Assembly: GCF_001401155.1 (NCBI RefSeq)
Contig: NZ_LJRO01000492.1
Span: 1-64,000, forward strand
Direction of reading: 5' to 3'
Length of the DNA: 64,000 bases
DNA from: Pseudomonas tremae
GTDB lineage: Bacteria; Pseudomonadota; Gammaproteobacteria; Pseudomonadales; Pseudomonadaceae
Shown here: one piece after another, positions 18,820 through 27,785 of the stretch
Position numbering within the stretch: position 1 is the first letter of the stretch
How the letters are laid out: each line of letters begins with the position of its first letter
Notes under the pieces: generated by a model
Seen by the model: only the letters and a program-made list of their open reading frames with translations
What the model was told of the DNA's origin: nothing
Databases searched by the model: none
Program-made: the position numbers and the translations under genes

Positions 18820-18847
18820 AACCGACCAGAACAGGTCGGTTTTTTTG
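18820..18847 (+). terminator. Intrinsic terminator after plsC
   Basis: The inverted repeat AACCGACC AGAACA GGTCGGTT runs straight into a tract of Ts. It is 130 bp past the plsC stop. The intervening bases are AT-rich and contain one perfect DnaA 9-mer (18692-18700). Confidence 0.85.
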
Positions 18848-18916
18848 TGGGTTGAGGCTACGTCCCAAGCACAATCCGCTCATGACTGCATGCCTGCAAA
18901 CACGCCTCATACGACG

Positions 18917-20137
18917 TTACCGCACCAATGAGAACATCAGCGTGCCGTATCCGAGCTGATCGTAACCTCCGCTGTTGGGGCTGTAGTCACCGCCGCCACC
19001 CTCGACCCTGACACGACTGGCAAACGACTCAACGTTGGGCGCCTTGATGCGTTTCAACACAACATAATGGTTGTAAAGCAACTCCCAGATCGGACGCTCA
19101 TCGCCTCGAAATTTCTCGGAGATAACGTTTTGCGTGCCTATGCTGTTGGTATACGGCGTGAAGGGTACGTCATGGTCAAGGTTATAACGGGCCACGTATT
19201 CAGCGCCTGCCAGCACACGATTATTGTCATAGCCAAACAGGTCGTCTCCTTGATTCCAGGCCATCTGGCAAAATGATCCGAGCAACGCGATGTCCAGCAT
19301 AGTGTGGGCCTGGTCCCTGCCACTTTCCTGCACCTGACCGAGTAAAGGGTTATAGAGGTGCCAGACGGCATGACCCATGGAGCCATTGCCAGCACCCGTC
19401 TTGAAATAATTGACAGCCTCATCGTAAATGTCGCGCCGATCCGTCAAAACGCCGATCGCCAGCATGGCGTTCATGTTCGCGAGGTCCCAGTTGGCCCAGT
19501 GATGGTCGACCAGAGCGTTATCGTGATGGACCAGAAAATCGTGGTTCATCGGATAGAACTTCGTCAGCATCATGCTCTGGAAACGCCGAAAATCCGCCGG
19601 TGCCCAATGAGGATAATCACGCAGAATTTCTGCCGCATTTGCCAACTGATAACCATACAGACCAGAGGCAAGATAACGGTCGCCCGAGCCTTCGATCGAT
19701 GTCAGAGTCGAAGACCATTGATTCAGGATGTCGACTGCATTGGCTCCGTAGGCATCGTCATGCGAGATCTTCCAGCGCAAGGCCAGCGCGTAGGCGGCTG
19801 CGACATCATTGAATAACGCGCTGTAGTTTTCCTTGTGCTGGTGGTCCATTCCCCGATAAACCACAGCCTGAGGGTTCGGCTTCCAGCCGAGTGACGCATG
19901 ACGGTTGTCGATAAGCTTTTGCCAGCCGGCACGCCAGGGTTGGTCATTTTGAGCGACCTTGGTTCGCACGCGCTCCAGGTCGGACTTCGAGTGCAGCAAA
20001 CCCGGGTGTATGAACGGCTGGGTATCCATTTGCGCTGCACTGCAGTGCGCAGCGACAGACAGCAGAACGCCCAGTAACAGACCGCTCGAACGTGACTGTT
20101 TTTTCAGCTTGATACTGCATGATAGTTTCAATGACAT
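18917..20137 (-). CDS. Secreted alginate-lyase-family protein
   Basis: This protein of about 406 residues has an N-terminal signal sequence (LLLGVLLSVAAHCSAAQ) and an all-alpha toroid lyase fold like the alginate lyase family. Supporting motifs are HPGLLHSKSDLERVR at the mature start, NQWSSTLTSIEGSGDRYLASGLYGYQLANAAEIL, DHHWANWDLANMNAMLAIGV (the conserved Asn-Trp region) and GRDQAHTMLDIALLG (conserved His). A role in cleaving an extracellular uronate polymer in the periplasm or outside is inferred. The ATG at 20137 follows a GGACGGG stretch. It is the last gene of a surE-like, marR-like, lyase set on the minus strand. It is not the algL of the alginate operon by context; substrate unknown. 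Confidence 0.8.
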   Translation of the reverse strand: MSLKLSCSIKLKKQSRSSGLLLGVLLSVAAHCSAAQMDTQPFIHPGLLHSKSDLERVRTKVAQNDQPWRAGWQKLIDNRHASLGWKPNPQAVVYRGMDHQHKENYSALFNDVAAAYALALRWKISHDDAYGANAVDILNQWSSTLTSIEGSGDRYLASGLYGYQLANAAEILRDYPHWAPADFRRFQSMMLTKFYPMNHDFLVHHDNALVDHHWANWDLANMNAMLAIGVLTDRRDIYDEAVNYFKTGAGNGSMGHAVWHLYNPLLGQVQESGRDQAHTMLDIALLGSFCQMAWNQGDDLFGYDNNRVLAGAEYVARYNLDHDVPFTPYTNSIGTQNVISEKFRGDERPIWELLYNHYVVLKRIKAPNVESFASRVRVEGGGGDYSPNSGGYDQLGYGTLMFSLVR

Positions 20138-20193
20138 ACCCGTCCACAATCGATTTCAGTTGATGTAATCGGTGCAAACCATCCCGGTGACGT

Positions 20194-20625
20194 TCAGTTA
20201 TCAGGCGACTGCCGATAGGCACTGAGTTTTTCCATGATCGCTCCGGCAGCTTCCAGTTGCTGGCGCTCCTCGTCGGTCAGGCAAGCTTCAATGGCTTCGC
20301 CAAGCCACTGATCGCGCTGGTCTCGGCTGGTCTGCAAAATCGCTTTGCCTTTTTCTGAAAGACCAATCCATGTACGGCGTTTGTCCTGCGTGTCCGGGCT
20401 GCGTGTGATCAGCTCGCGAGCGTCCAGTTCTCTCAGTAGGGAGGCCAGATTCGACGATTGCATGTTCTCGGCTTGGGCGATTTTTGAGGGCGTTGCAGTG
20501 CCGTTCATGCGGTCAATGGCGCTCAGGACCAACATTTGTGACCAGCTTTCCGGATGATTCTGTGCCTCTTGACGAAGACGTTTGCTCAGCCGGGTCAACT
20601 GTTCACGTAATAACGAAATGCTCAT
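20194..20625 (-). CDS. MarR-family transcriptional regulator
   Basis: This 143-residue protein is a winged-helix MarR repressor. The recognition region is GTATPSKIAQAENMQSSNLASLLRELDARELITRSPDTQDKRRTWIGLSEKG: a helix-turn-helix, then the wing with the family DxRxxxxxLTxxG-like signature. Flanking N- and C-terminal helices would dimerise. It lies between the surE-like gene (32 bp away) and the lyase gene (56 bp away) on the same strand, so it probably controls this small operon in response to an unknown ligand. Confidence 0.88.
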   Translation of the reverse strand: MSISLLREQLTRLSKRLRQEAQNHPESWSQMLVLSAIDRMNGTATPSKIAQAENMQSSNLASLLRELDARELITRSPDTQDKRRTWIGLSEKGKAILQTSRDQRDQWLGEAIEACLTDEERQQLEAAGAIMEKLSAYRQSPDN

Positions 20626-20657
20626 TGGCAAACTCCAGATAGCGATAAAGCTGGTGA

Positions 20658-21437
20658 TCAGGCAATACGTCTTTTCATTTCTGCAAGCGCGTCGTCATGT
20701 GTGCGTTCAAACTTCAAGGGGGTTGCAGTGATATGCCCAGCCGCCAGCCCGGCTGTTTCAGTACCTGGCTGGTCACACGTTCGGTGTCGTTCCAGACTCA
20801 GCCAATAGTATTCAATGCCCCTGGGGTCACACGCTGAACTGACGGCCACGCCGTCCATGCGACCCGCACCCTGGCATGTCAGCTTCAAAGGGCGCACGGC
20901 GTTCAATGGATGATCCGGGAAATTGACGTTCAGGCAGACATCGCGTGGCCAACTCATGTCCATCAGCTGGGTAATGACGCCTGGACCATATCGGGCTGCG
21001 ACTTCCCAGGCGATGGGCATATTCTTGGTGGTTGCCTGACTTAGCGCGATAGAGGGAATATCGAACAAAAGACCTGTCATGGCCGCTCCGACGGTCCCCG
21101 AAAAAACTGTTTCGACGCCAAGATTAGCGCCCTTGTTGACCCCTGATAAAATCACGTCAGGCCTGTCGTGGCTAAGCAAATGACCTAATGCCATAGCCAC
21201 GCAGTCGCCGGGAGTGCCCGTCACCGCGAAACGCCGCTTGCCGTGGAAGCTGAGCCGCAGAGGCGTGTGCAGGCTCAACGAATGCGAAGTACCGCTCTGA
21301 TCAAGCAACGGAGCTACTACCCACACCTCTTCAGCGAGCTGACAGGCAATGCGTTCCAGAATTTCGAGGCCCGGCGCGTTGATACCATCGTCATTTGTAA
21401 GAAGAATCCGTTTGAATCTAGGGGTGCAGGCAGGCAT
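20658..21437 (-). CDS. SurE-like 5'/3'-nucleotidase
   Basis: This 259-residue protein is of the SurE acid phosphatase family, which dephosphorylates nucleoside monophosphates with a divalent metal. It has the metal-binding N-terminal LLTNDDGINAPG, the DQSGTSHSLSLHTPL block and the conserved SGVNKGANLG containing the metal-ligand asparagine. The ATG at 21437 gives MPACTPRFKRILLTNDDG. The canonical pseudomonad surE is beside pcm, nlpD and rpoS; none is here, so this is likely a second, lineage-specific paralogue. It heads a set with a MarR regulator and a lyase. Confidence 0.85.
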   Translation of the reverse strand: MPACTPRFKRILLTNDDGINAPGLEILERIACQLAEEVWVVAPLLDQSGTSHSLSLHTPLRLSFHGKRRFAVTGTPGDCVAMALGHLLSHDRPDVILSGVNKGANLGVETVFSGTVGAAMTGLLFDIPSIALSQATTKNMPIAWEVAARYGPGVITQLMDMSWPRDVCLNVNFPDHPLNAVRPLKLTCQGAGRMDGVAVSSACDPRGIEYYWLSLERHRTCDQPGTETAGLAAGHITATPLKFERTHDDALAEMKRRIA

Positions 21438-21812
21438 GAGTCTTCTCCCATCGATCGCTATTTGAAAAAGCACAACGCTCCTTTATTTGCCTATATTTAC
21501 ATAGCTAAAAACACATAGGTATCCTTACACGGAAATTTCATGTTCCGTCCAACGAGCAGGCTCGGACAAACGCGGGGAGGGGTGAGGCAAAAAAGAGTAT
21601 CGACCTCTATGGAAATCGAAGCAGCCGACGTCAGAAACGCTGCTGAAAACTGCAAATCTCTTTGAGCGCGTTTTTTAAAAGGCTCGAGACTTCTCGGATT
21701 CGAGAGCGACGCATGCCATGATCGCCACGTCAGGATCTATCCGGAATCAGGCTGTGCAGCTCAAACTGCTAACCATGCACGTATTTCGTTTCGGCCCAGG
21801 AAGATCCGCACC
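21438..21812. other. Intergenic region between surE-like gene and unknown gene
   Basis: The 375-bp divergent gap is AT-rich near the surE-like start and must hold promoters for both directions. I see no convincing gene, RNA or repeat in it. Confidence 0.5.
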
Positions 21813-22517
21813 ATGGCTAAAGACATTACGCAAAAAGTCAAAACACTGATTATCAGCGCAAAGGCAAAAGGTCATTTTGTAGTAGAGGCCACTGCGGCTC
21901 GCTTACTCGATGACCCCACTTCACTTGATTATCAGATCAATCTCATCGGTGCTTTACACGAAGTCCAAGCCTTGAGGAATGTCCTGAAACCTTACTGGCA
22001 GATGCTGCGAGTGGATGAGGAGGGGTGGGCACTTCAATGCCTGTCACGTCTACTTGCTTATGACCACGATGGCTGGGCCTTAGCTGCGCTGCTGGGGCTA
22101 TCACATGATGTGGCGGTCAGCAGCGCTAAAAAACTGGGTCTTCAAGTCATCACCATGAGAAGGTCAGATCAGTGGGACCAGTCGCCTTTGCATATCGCCA
22201 GCATGACCCTGCCGGTAAAACCAGGTTGCGAGAAAATGCTGACACCATTGCTGGAGCTGGGCTGGAACTCCAAAACCGATGAGCTTGTGGATTGTGTTCG
22301 GGCTCGCGCGGTATTGCTCGCAGAGCAGTCCACACATGAAGGTTCTCTAATCGGGAAAGGAAAAATTTCTTATTTCTGCCGCGCGTCGCTCCCTTACGGC
22401 ATGTGGCGTTCACTGTCTGGTTTGTTTGAAATCAATAGAGAAGAAATTCTGCCTAATCATCAATATGTGGTTAGTTGTGACGATGTCGGAGTGATCCAGA
22501 TGCCAATGCAGGACTGA
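21813..22517 (+). CDS. Hypothetical protein, 234 residues
   Basis: I do not recognise this protein. It starts MAKDITQKVKTLIISAKAKG after an AGGAAG ribosome-binding site 10 bp upstream. The first half is leucine-rich and helical (LIGALHEVQALRNVLKPYWQMLRVDEEGWALQCLSRLLAYDHDGWALAALLGL), with no signal peptide or membrane segment, so it is probably cytoplasmic. It lies alone between the divergent surE-like gene and the convergent gyrB, in a block absent from the standard plsC-gyrB order. Coding character (long frame, ribosome-binding site, no antisense competitor) supports a real gene; function is unknown. Confidence 0.65.
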   Translation: MAKDITQKVKTLIISAKAKGHFVVEATAARLLDDPTSLDYQINLIGALHEVQALRNVLKPYWQMLRVDEEGWALQCLSRLLAYDHDGWALAALLGLSHDVAVSSAKKLGLQVITMRRSDQWDQSPLHIASMTLPVKPGCEKMLTPLLELGWNSKTDELVDCVRARAVLLAEQSTHEGSLIGKGKISYFCRASLPYGMWRSLSGLFEINREEILPNHQYVVSCDDVGVIQMPMQD

Positions 22518-22702
22518 TCCATTCGATACTCAGGAACCCTTAGGGAAAACGGCAGGCTGATCGATTTGGTGTACAGCACCGGATCTTAGGGCCGGAAGGA
22601 AGCGATCTCACGAAACCGCTAGGTATGTACTATTCAGTGCACCCGCTAACTGGATACTTCACTCAACACTGAGGAAAGGCCTGGAATTTTGAGATCTTGA
22701 TG

Positions 22703-22718
22703 TGTTCCACGTGGAACA
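22703..22718. promoter_or_regulatory. parS site
   Basis: TGTTCCACGTGGAACA is a perfect 16-bp palindrome identical to the Pseudomonas parS consensus bound by ParB, whose gene is at 37.8 kb. It lies in non-coding DNA downstream of gyrB. Confidence 0.9.
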
Positions 22719-23001
22719 CGTGCCATAGATGAAAAAATTCGCAGTGCGCTATCTCAAACACGTTACAGCCCTGAGTACCCCACTATCTAAGAACAAGCAC
22801 ACTGGCGACGCGTTTGCATTTCATAAACTGGGCCTTGGACTTAAGCATCTCTCGGTTGTTCCGGTGTACGAATCCAACTAAGGCGCTTTCAACCGACGAA
22901 TAAAAAACATCGAAATAGAGCCCTTCATCACTGCTAGTTTTTCGCCTCAGCGCGCAGGTTGAGAAGAAGTGTATTGGCAGGGAAGCTACCGAACAAATGC
23001 A

Positions 23002-23033
23002 AAAAAGCCAATGCCCGAAGGTATTGGCTTTTT
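23002..23033 (-). terminator. Intrinsic terminator of gyrB
   Basis: An 11-bp inverted repeat (AAAAAGCCAAT ... ATTGGCTTTTT, ten-base loop) ends in a run of Ts on the minus strand, 63 bp after the gyrB stop. A-tracts on both sides make it potentially bidirectional, so it may also stop transcripts from the gene at 21813. Confidence 0.88.
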
Positions 23034-23095
23034 GTGTGTGCGGTGTGGCTCGGCAACGATCGAAAAATCTCATTTCTGAGAGTCAACAATCGCTA

Positions 23096-25513
23096 TCAGA
23101 AGTCCAGGTTAGACACCGCCAACGCATTACTCTCAATGAAGTCACGGCGTGGTTCGACCGCATCACCCATCAGGGTGTTGAAGATCTGGTCAGCGCCGAT
23201 GGCGTCTTCGATAGTGACTTTAAGCATGCGCCGCACGCTTGGGTCCATGGTAGTTTCCCACAGTTGATCCGGGTTCATTTCACCCAGCCCTTTATAGCGC
23301 TGGATGGTATGGCGCTTGGTACTTTCAGCCATCAGCCAGGCGAGGGCTTCCTTGAACTCGTTGACAGGCTTCTTGCGCTCGCCACGTTGCACGTAGGCGC
23401 CTTCTTCCAGAAGCGTGCTGATCTGTAGCCCCAGAGCTGTAACGGTTTTGTAGTCGTTGCTGCCGAAGAAGTCGCGGTTGAAGGTGACGTAGTTCGACAG
23501 GCCGTGGGAGATCAGTTCGACCTCGGGCAGCCATACATTACGTTCACGGTCTTCGCGCAGGCTGGCCTTGTAGACCAGACCCGACTTCTCACCCGTACGC
23601 AGACGCGCGTCAAACAGTGCCAGCCAGGCTTGCATGCCTTCATGGTCGGACAGCTGCTCGAGAGTGATCGGCGGCAGATAGACAAAGTGCTCGGTCAGTT
23701 CCTGAGGGTACAGACGTGACAAACGCTTGAGGGTCTTCATGACCATGCGGAAGTCATTGACCAGCTTCTCCAGCGCCGGTCCGGAAATGCCCGGTGCCGA
23801 TTCGCTGAGGTGCAGGCTGGCGTCTTCGAGAGCCGACTGGGTCATGTACTCTTCCATGGCCTCGTCGTCCTTGATGTACTGCTCTTGCTTGCCTTTCTTG
23901 ACCTTATAAAGCGGTGGCTGAGCGATGTAGATGTAGCCACGCTCGATCAGCTCAGGCAACTGACGGAAGAAGAAGGTCAGCAGCAGGGTACGGATGTGAG
24001 AGCCGTCGACGTCAGCATCGGTCATGATGATGATGTTGTGATAACGCAACTTGTCGATGTTGTACTCTTCACGGCCAATGCCACAGCCCAGCGCGGTGAT
24101 CAAAGTGCCTACTTCCTGAGAAGAGATCATCTTGTCGAAACGCGCTTTTTCAACGTTCAGGATCTTGCCCTTGAGCGGCAGGATGGCTTGGGTTCTACGG
24201 TTACGCCCCTGCTTGGCTGATCCGCCAGCAGAGTCCCCTTCCACTAAATACAGTTCGGAGAGGGCAGGGTCTTTCTCTTGGCAGTCGGCCAGTTTGCCCG
24301 GCAGACCGGCAATGTCCAGTGCCCCCTTGCGACGGGTCATTTCACGAGCCTTGCGTGCAGCTTCACGAGCGCGAGCCGCGTCGATCATTTTGCCGACAAC
24401 CGCTTTGGCTTCGTTCGGGTTTTCCAGGAGGAAATCGGAGAAGTATTTGCCCATTTCCTGTTCAACAGCGGTTTTTACTTCAGACGAAACCAGCTTGTCT
24501 TTAGTCTGCGAGCTGAACTTGGGATCAGGCACTTTAACCGAGATAATTGCCGTTAGACCTTCACGCGCATCGTCACCGGTGGTCGCGACCTTGTGCTTCT
24601 TGGCCAGACCTTCCTGTTCGATGTAGTTGTTCAGGTTACGTGTCAGTGCAGAACGGAAACCCACCAGGTGAGTACCACCATCGCGCTGCGGAATGTTGTT
24701 GGTGAAGCACAACAGGTTCTCGTTGAAGCTGTCGTTCCACTGCAAGGCAATCTCAACACCGATACCGTCATCGCGCTGGATATTGAAGTGGAACACTTCG
24801 TTGACCGGCGTCTTGTTGGTGTTCAGGTATTCCACGAAAGCACGCAGCCCACCTTCATATTTGAACAGCTCTTCCTTGCCGCTGCGCTCATCCTTGAGAA
24901 CGATCCCGACACCGGAGTTCAGAAACGAGAGTTCACGAATACGCTTGGCCAGGATGTCCCAGCTAAAGTGGATGTTCTTGAACGTGTCAGCAGACGGTTT
25001 GAAGTGGATCTGAGTACCGGTGCTGTCGCTCTCGCCGACGATTTTCATCGGTTCCTGAGGAACACCGTGAATATATGTCTGTTCCCATATCTTGCCGCTG
25101 CGACGAACTGTCAGCAGCAAAAGCTCCGACAATGCGTTAACAACCGACACACCTACACCGTGCAAACCGCCGGATACTTTGTAGGAGTTGTCATCGAACT
25201 TACCACCTGCGTGGAGCACGGTCATGATGACCTCGGCTGCCGACACGCCTTCTTCTTTATGCACGTCTACCGGAATACCGCGGCCGTTGTCGCGCACGGT
25301 AATAGATTCGTCTGGATGGATGATGATACTGATGTCGTCGCAATGGCCTGCCAAAGCTTCGTCAATCGAGTTATCAACCACCTCGAACACCATGTGGTGC
25401 AGACCGCTGCCATCGTCTGTATCACCGATGTACATTCCGGGACGCTTGCGTACGGCATCAAGTCCTTTCAGCACTTTAATGCTGGACGAGTCGTACGTTT
25501 GGTTTTCGCTCAT
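23096..25513 (-). CDS. gyrB: DNA gyrase subunit B
   Basis: GyrB is the ATPase subunit of DNA gyrase, which introduces negative supercoils. The 805-residue protein has the GHKL ATPase domain (residues about 10-220: VVDNSIDEALAGHCDD, DNGRGIPVD, GGLHGVGVSVVNALS), the transducer domain, the Toprim domain with YLVEGDSAGGSAKQGRNR and DADVDGSHIRTLLL, and the C-terminal GyrA-interaction domain with the gammaproteobacterial insert. The start MSENQTYDSSSIKVLKGLDAVRKRPGM fits the family; an upstream in-frame start would run into recF. The gene starts 4 bp after the recF stop. Confidence 0.99.
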   Translation of the reverse strand: MSENQTYDSSSIKVLKGLDAVRKRPGMYIGDTDDGSGLHHMVFEVVDNSIDEALAGHCDDISIIIHPDESITVRDNGRGIPVDVHKEEGVSAAEVIMTVLHAGGKFDDNSYKVSGGLHGVGVSVVNALSELLLLTVRRSGKIWEQTYIHGVPQEPMKIVGESDSTGTQIHFKPSADTFKNIHFSWDILAKRIRELSFLNSGVGIVLKDERSGKEELFKYEGGLRAFVEYLNTNKTPVNEVFHFNIQRDDGIGVEIALQWNDSFNENLLCFTNNIPQRDGGTHLVGFRSALTRNLNNYIEQEGLAKKHKVATTGDDAREGLTAIISVKVPDPKFSSQTKDKLVSSEVKTAVEQEMGKYFSDFLLENPNEAKAVVGKMIDAARAREAARKAREMTRRKGALDIAGLPGKLADCQEKDPALSELYLVEGDSAGGSAKQGRNRRTQAILPLKGKILNVEKARFDKMISSQEVGTLITALGCGIGREEYNIDKLRYHNIIIMTDADVDGSHIRTLLLTFFFRQLPELIERGYIYIAQPPLYKVKKGKQEQYIKDDEAMEEYMTQSALEDASLHLSESAPGISGPALEKLVNDFRMVMKTLKRLSRLYPQELTEHFVYLPPITLEQLSDHEGMQAWLALFDARLRTGEKSGLVYKASLREDRERNVWLPEVELISHGLSNYVTFNRDFFGSNDYKTVTALGLQISTLLEEGAYVQRGERKKPVNEFKEALAWLMAESTKRHTIQRYKGLGEMNPDQLWETTMDPSVRRMLKVTIEDAIGADQIFNTLMGDAVEPRRDFIESNALAVSNLDF

Positions 25514-25517
25514 GCAA

Positions 25518-26621
25518 TCACTCCCGATGGTCTTGGGTCTGGGTGATACGGCCATGTTCCACGTGGAACAAAGCAACTGGCGTATCCGTCTGCCAGCCTT
25601 CCCTCAAAAATTCTTGATCTACACAGGTTATAAATACCTGGCAGCGTAATTCTTCCAGCAAGCGGCAAAGTGCCTGACGATGATGCTCATCCAGCTCGGA
25701 AGGCAAATCATCCACCAGATAGATGCACTGACCGCGACGGACCTGGCTGACTAAATGGCCCTGTGCAATACGCAATGCACAGACCACCAGTTTTTGCTGA
25801 CCACGAGACAGGATATCTGTCGCATTGTGCGCGCCTAATCTAAGGCGTAAATCCGCACGCTGTGGTCCAGCCTGGGTATGGCCCATTTGTTGATCCCGAT
25901 GCAGGGAGGAGGCGAGCACAGTGCTCAGCTCTTTTTCCTTGTCCCAGCCTCGGTAGTAACTCAGGGTCAGACCTTCAAGCTCGACAAGCTCACTTAACGT
26001 CTGCTCGAATACCGGCTTCAAGGCCTTGATATACGCTCGACGAAACTCATCGATCTCATCGCTTGCCTGACACAGCTCTCGGTCCCACGCCGCCTGCGAA
26101 GCGGCGTCAAGTGTACCATGCCGCAGCCACGAGTTTCGCTGCTTGAGGGCCTTCTGAAGGCGCTGCCAGGTCGCCATGAAACGAGGTTCCACGTGGAACA
26201 CTCCCCAGTCCAGAAACTGCCTGCGGATCTTGGGAGCACCTTCGAGTAAACGAAAGCTGTCTGGATTGATCAGCTGTAACGGCAAGATCTCGGCAAGCTG
26301 CGCCGCGCTTCGTGCATTTTGACCATCGATACGGATCTGAAAATCGCCTTGCCTGTCACGAGCCACGCCAAGATTGCTGTGGCCGCCCTGTGCAAGGTCG
26401 ACTTGTCCAAACACCGTGCAAGAGGGCTGCTCGTACTGGATAACAGGTAACAGCCGACTGCTGCGAAACGATCGGGCAATCCCCAGCAAGTGGATAGCTT
26501 CCAGCACGCTGGTTTTGCCGCTGCCGTTGGCACCGTAGAGGATATTGATACGCGGGGAGGGGGAGAGGGTCACCGGGTGCAGATTGCGCACACCGGTGAC
26601 CGATACGCGACTAAGAGACAT
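25518..26621 (-). CDS. recF: DNA replication and repair protein RecF
   Basis: RecF is an SMC-like ATPase that loads RecA at ssDNA gaps with RecO and RecR. The 367-residue protein has Walker A GANGSGKTSVLEAIHLLG near residue 33, the signature LSRGQQKLVVCALRIAQ and Walker B CIYLVDDLPSELD. Two parS palindromes are embedded in its coding sequence, both encoding Phe-His-Val-Glu: one near the C-terminus (25555-25570) and one in the middle (26185-26200). It lies in the dnaA-dnaN-recF-gyrB operon. Confidence 0.98.
   Translation of the reverse strand: MSLSRVSVTGVRNLHPVTLSPSPRINILYGANGSGKTSVLEAIHLLGIARSFRSSRLLPVIQYEQPSCTVFGQVDLAQGGHSNLGVARDRQGDFQIRIDGQNARSAAQLAEILPLQLINPDSFRLLEGAPKIRRQFLDWGVFHVEPRFMATWQRLQKALKQRNSWLRHGTLDAASQAAWDRELCQASDEIDEFRRAYIKALKPVFEQTLSELVELEGLTLSYYRGWDKEKELSTVLASSLHRDQQMGHTQAGPQRADLRLRLGAHNATDILSRGQQKLVVCALRIAQGHLVSQVRRGQCIYLVDDLPSELDEHHRQALCRLLEELRCQVFITCVDQEFLREGWQTDTPVALFHVEHGRITQTQDHRE
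25555..25570. promoter_or_regulatory. parS site inside recF
   Basis: TGTTCCACGTGGAACA is a perfect 16-bp palindrome within recF codons for FHVEH near the C-terminus. Confidence 0.9.
26185..26200. promoter_or_regulatory. parS site inside recF, one-base variant
   Basis: GGTTCCACGTGGAACA matches the parS palindrome except the first base, within recF codons for FHVEP. Confidence 0.85.
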
Positions 26622-26643
26622 CTAGGTTGCGCTGGACATGATG

Positions 26644-27747
26644 TTACAGACGCATCGGCATGACGACGTAAGCGGAATCGTCGTTATCCGATTCCTGCAC
26701 GAGAGCACTGCTGTTCGAATCGGACAGAATCAGGCGTACCTGCTCGGTGGTCATGACACCCAGTACGTCGAGCAGGTAGCTCACGTTGAAGCCGATTTCC
26801 AGCGAGTCGCCGCTGTACTCGACGCTGATTTCTTCTTCTGCTTCTTCCTGCTCAGGGTTATTGGCCTGAATCTTCAATTGGCCGCTGGCCAGCTGCAGAC
26901 GGATGCCGCGGTACTTCTCGTTGGAAAGAATCGCGGTACGGCTGAACGCTTCACGCAAAGCCTGCCGGTCACCCAGTACCAGCTTGTCTCCGCCTTTTGG
27001 CAGAACACGCTCGTAGTCCGGGAATTTGCCGTCTACCAGTTTAGAGGTAAAGGTGAATTCGCCAGTGGTCGCACGGATGTGGTGCTGACCCAGAACAATA
27101 CTGACTGTACCATCCTGCTCGGTCAGCAAGCGCGCCATCTCGAGGATACCCTTGCGCGGCACGATGACCTGATGACGGTCGGCGTGTTCGATATCAGCAG
27201 ACATCGAGCACATTGCCAGGCGGTGACCATCGGTAGCGACAGCTCGCAGAATGCCTGCGCTGACTTCCAGCAGCATGCCGTTCAGGTAATAGCGAACGTC
27301 CTGCTGAGCCATCGCGAAGCTGGTGCGCTCGATCAAACGACGCAGTTTGCTTTGCACCAGATTGAAGGTCAGGGAACCAGGGCCTTCTTCGACGGTAGGA
27401 AAGTCGTTGGCAGGCAAGGTGGACAACGTGAAACGGCTACGGCCTGCCTTGACGATGAGCTTGGAATCATCAAGTTTGATATCGATCAGCGCATCGTTGG
27501 ACAGGCTTTTACAAATGTCCATCAGCTTGCGGGCCGGAACTGTGATTTCCCCAGGCTCCGCTGGCTCTTCCAGTTGTACACGGCCAACCAGCTCTACTTC
27601 CAGGTCAGTACCGGTCAGGGAGAGTTGCTGACCTTGTACGACCAGAAGCACATTGGAAAGAACCGGCAAGGTCTGGCGGCGTTCTACCACGCCGGCGACC
27701 AATTGCAGGGGTTTCAACAGGGCTTCGCGTTGAATGGTGAAATGCAT
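26644..27747 (-). CDS. dnaN: DNA polymerase III beta subunit (sliding clamp)
   Basis: DnaN forms the dimeric ring that tethers DNA polymerase III to the template. The 367-residue protein starts MHFTIQREALLKPLQLVAGVVERRQTLPVLSNVLL, consists of three repeated clamp domains and ends YVVMPMRL, the conserved C-terminus that forms part of the binding pocket for clamp-interacting peptides. It lies 38 bp downstream of dnaA and 22 bp upstream of recF in the same operon. Confidence 0.99.
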   Translation of the reverse strand: MHFTIQREALLKPLQLVAGVVERRQTLPVLSNVLLVVQGQQLSLTGTDLEVELVGRVQLEEPAEPGEITVPARKLMDICKSLSNDALIDIKLDDSKLIVKAGRSRFTLSTLPANDFPTVEEGPGSLTFNLVQSKLRRLIERTSFAMAQQDVRYYLNGMLLEVSAGILRAVATDGHRLAMCSMSADIEHADRHQVIVPRKGILEMARLLTEQDGTVSIVLGQHHIRATTGEFTFTSKLVDGKFPDYERVLPKGGDKLVLGDRQALREAFSRTAILSNEKYRGIRLQLASGQLKIQANNPEQEEAEEEISVEYSGDSLEIGFNVSYLLDVLGVMTTEQVRLILSDSNSSALVQESDNDDSAYVVMPMRL

Positions 27748-27785
27748 GGTCTAGTCCCTTGCCTTAATAAGCTGCACTGGCGTCA

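Larger units (their letters stand above)
22518..23095. other. Intergenic region downstream of gyrB
   Basis: The 578-bp gap contains a parS palindrome (22703-22718) and the gyrB terminator (23002-23033). The rest, about 22720-23000, shows no recognisable gene; the short open frame on the minus strand there lacks any family motif. Confidence 0.6.

Noticed and set aside
22575..22625. CCGGAAGGAAGC motif resembling the SRP (4.5S) RNA apical loop
   Set aside because: The 12-base match is real, but the surrounding sequence does not pair into the 4.5S helix and the conserved flanking CAGGU and CAGCC are missing.
22783..23073. Minus-strand frame of 96 codons downstream of gyrB
   Set aside because: It crosses the gyrB terminator hairpin and has no motif or ribosome-binding site.
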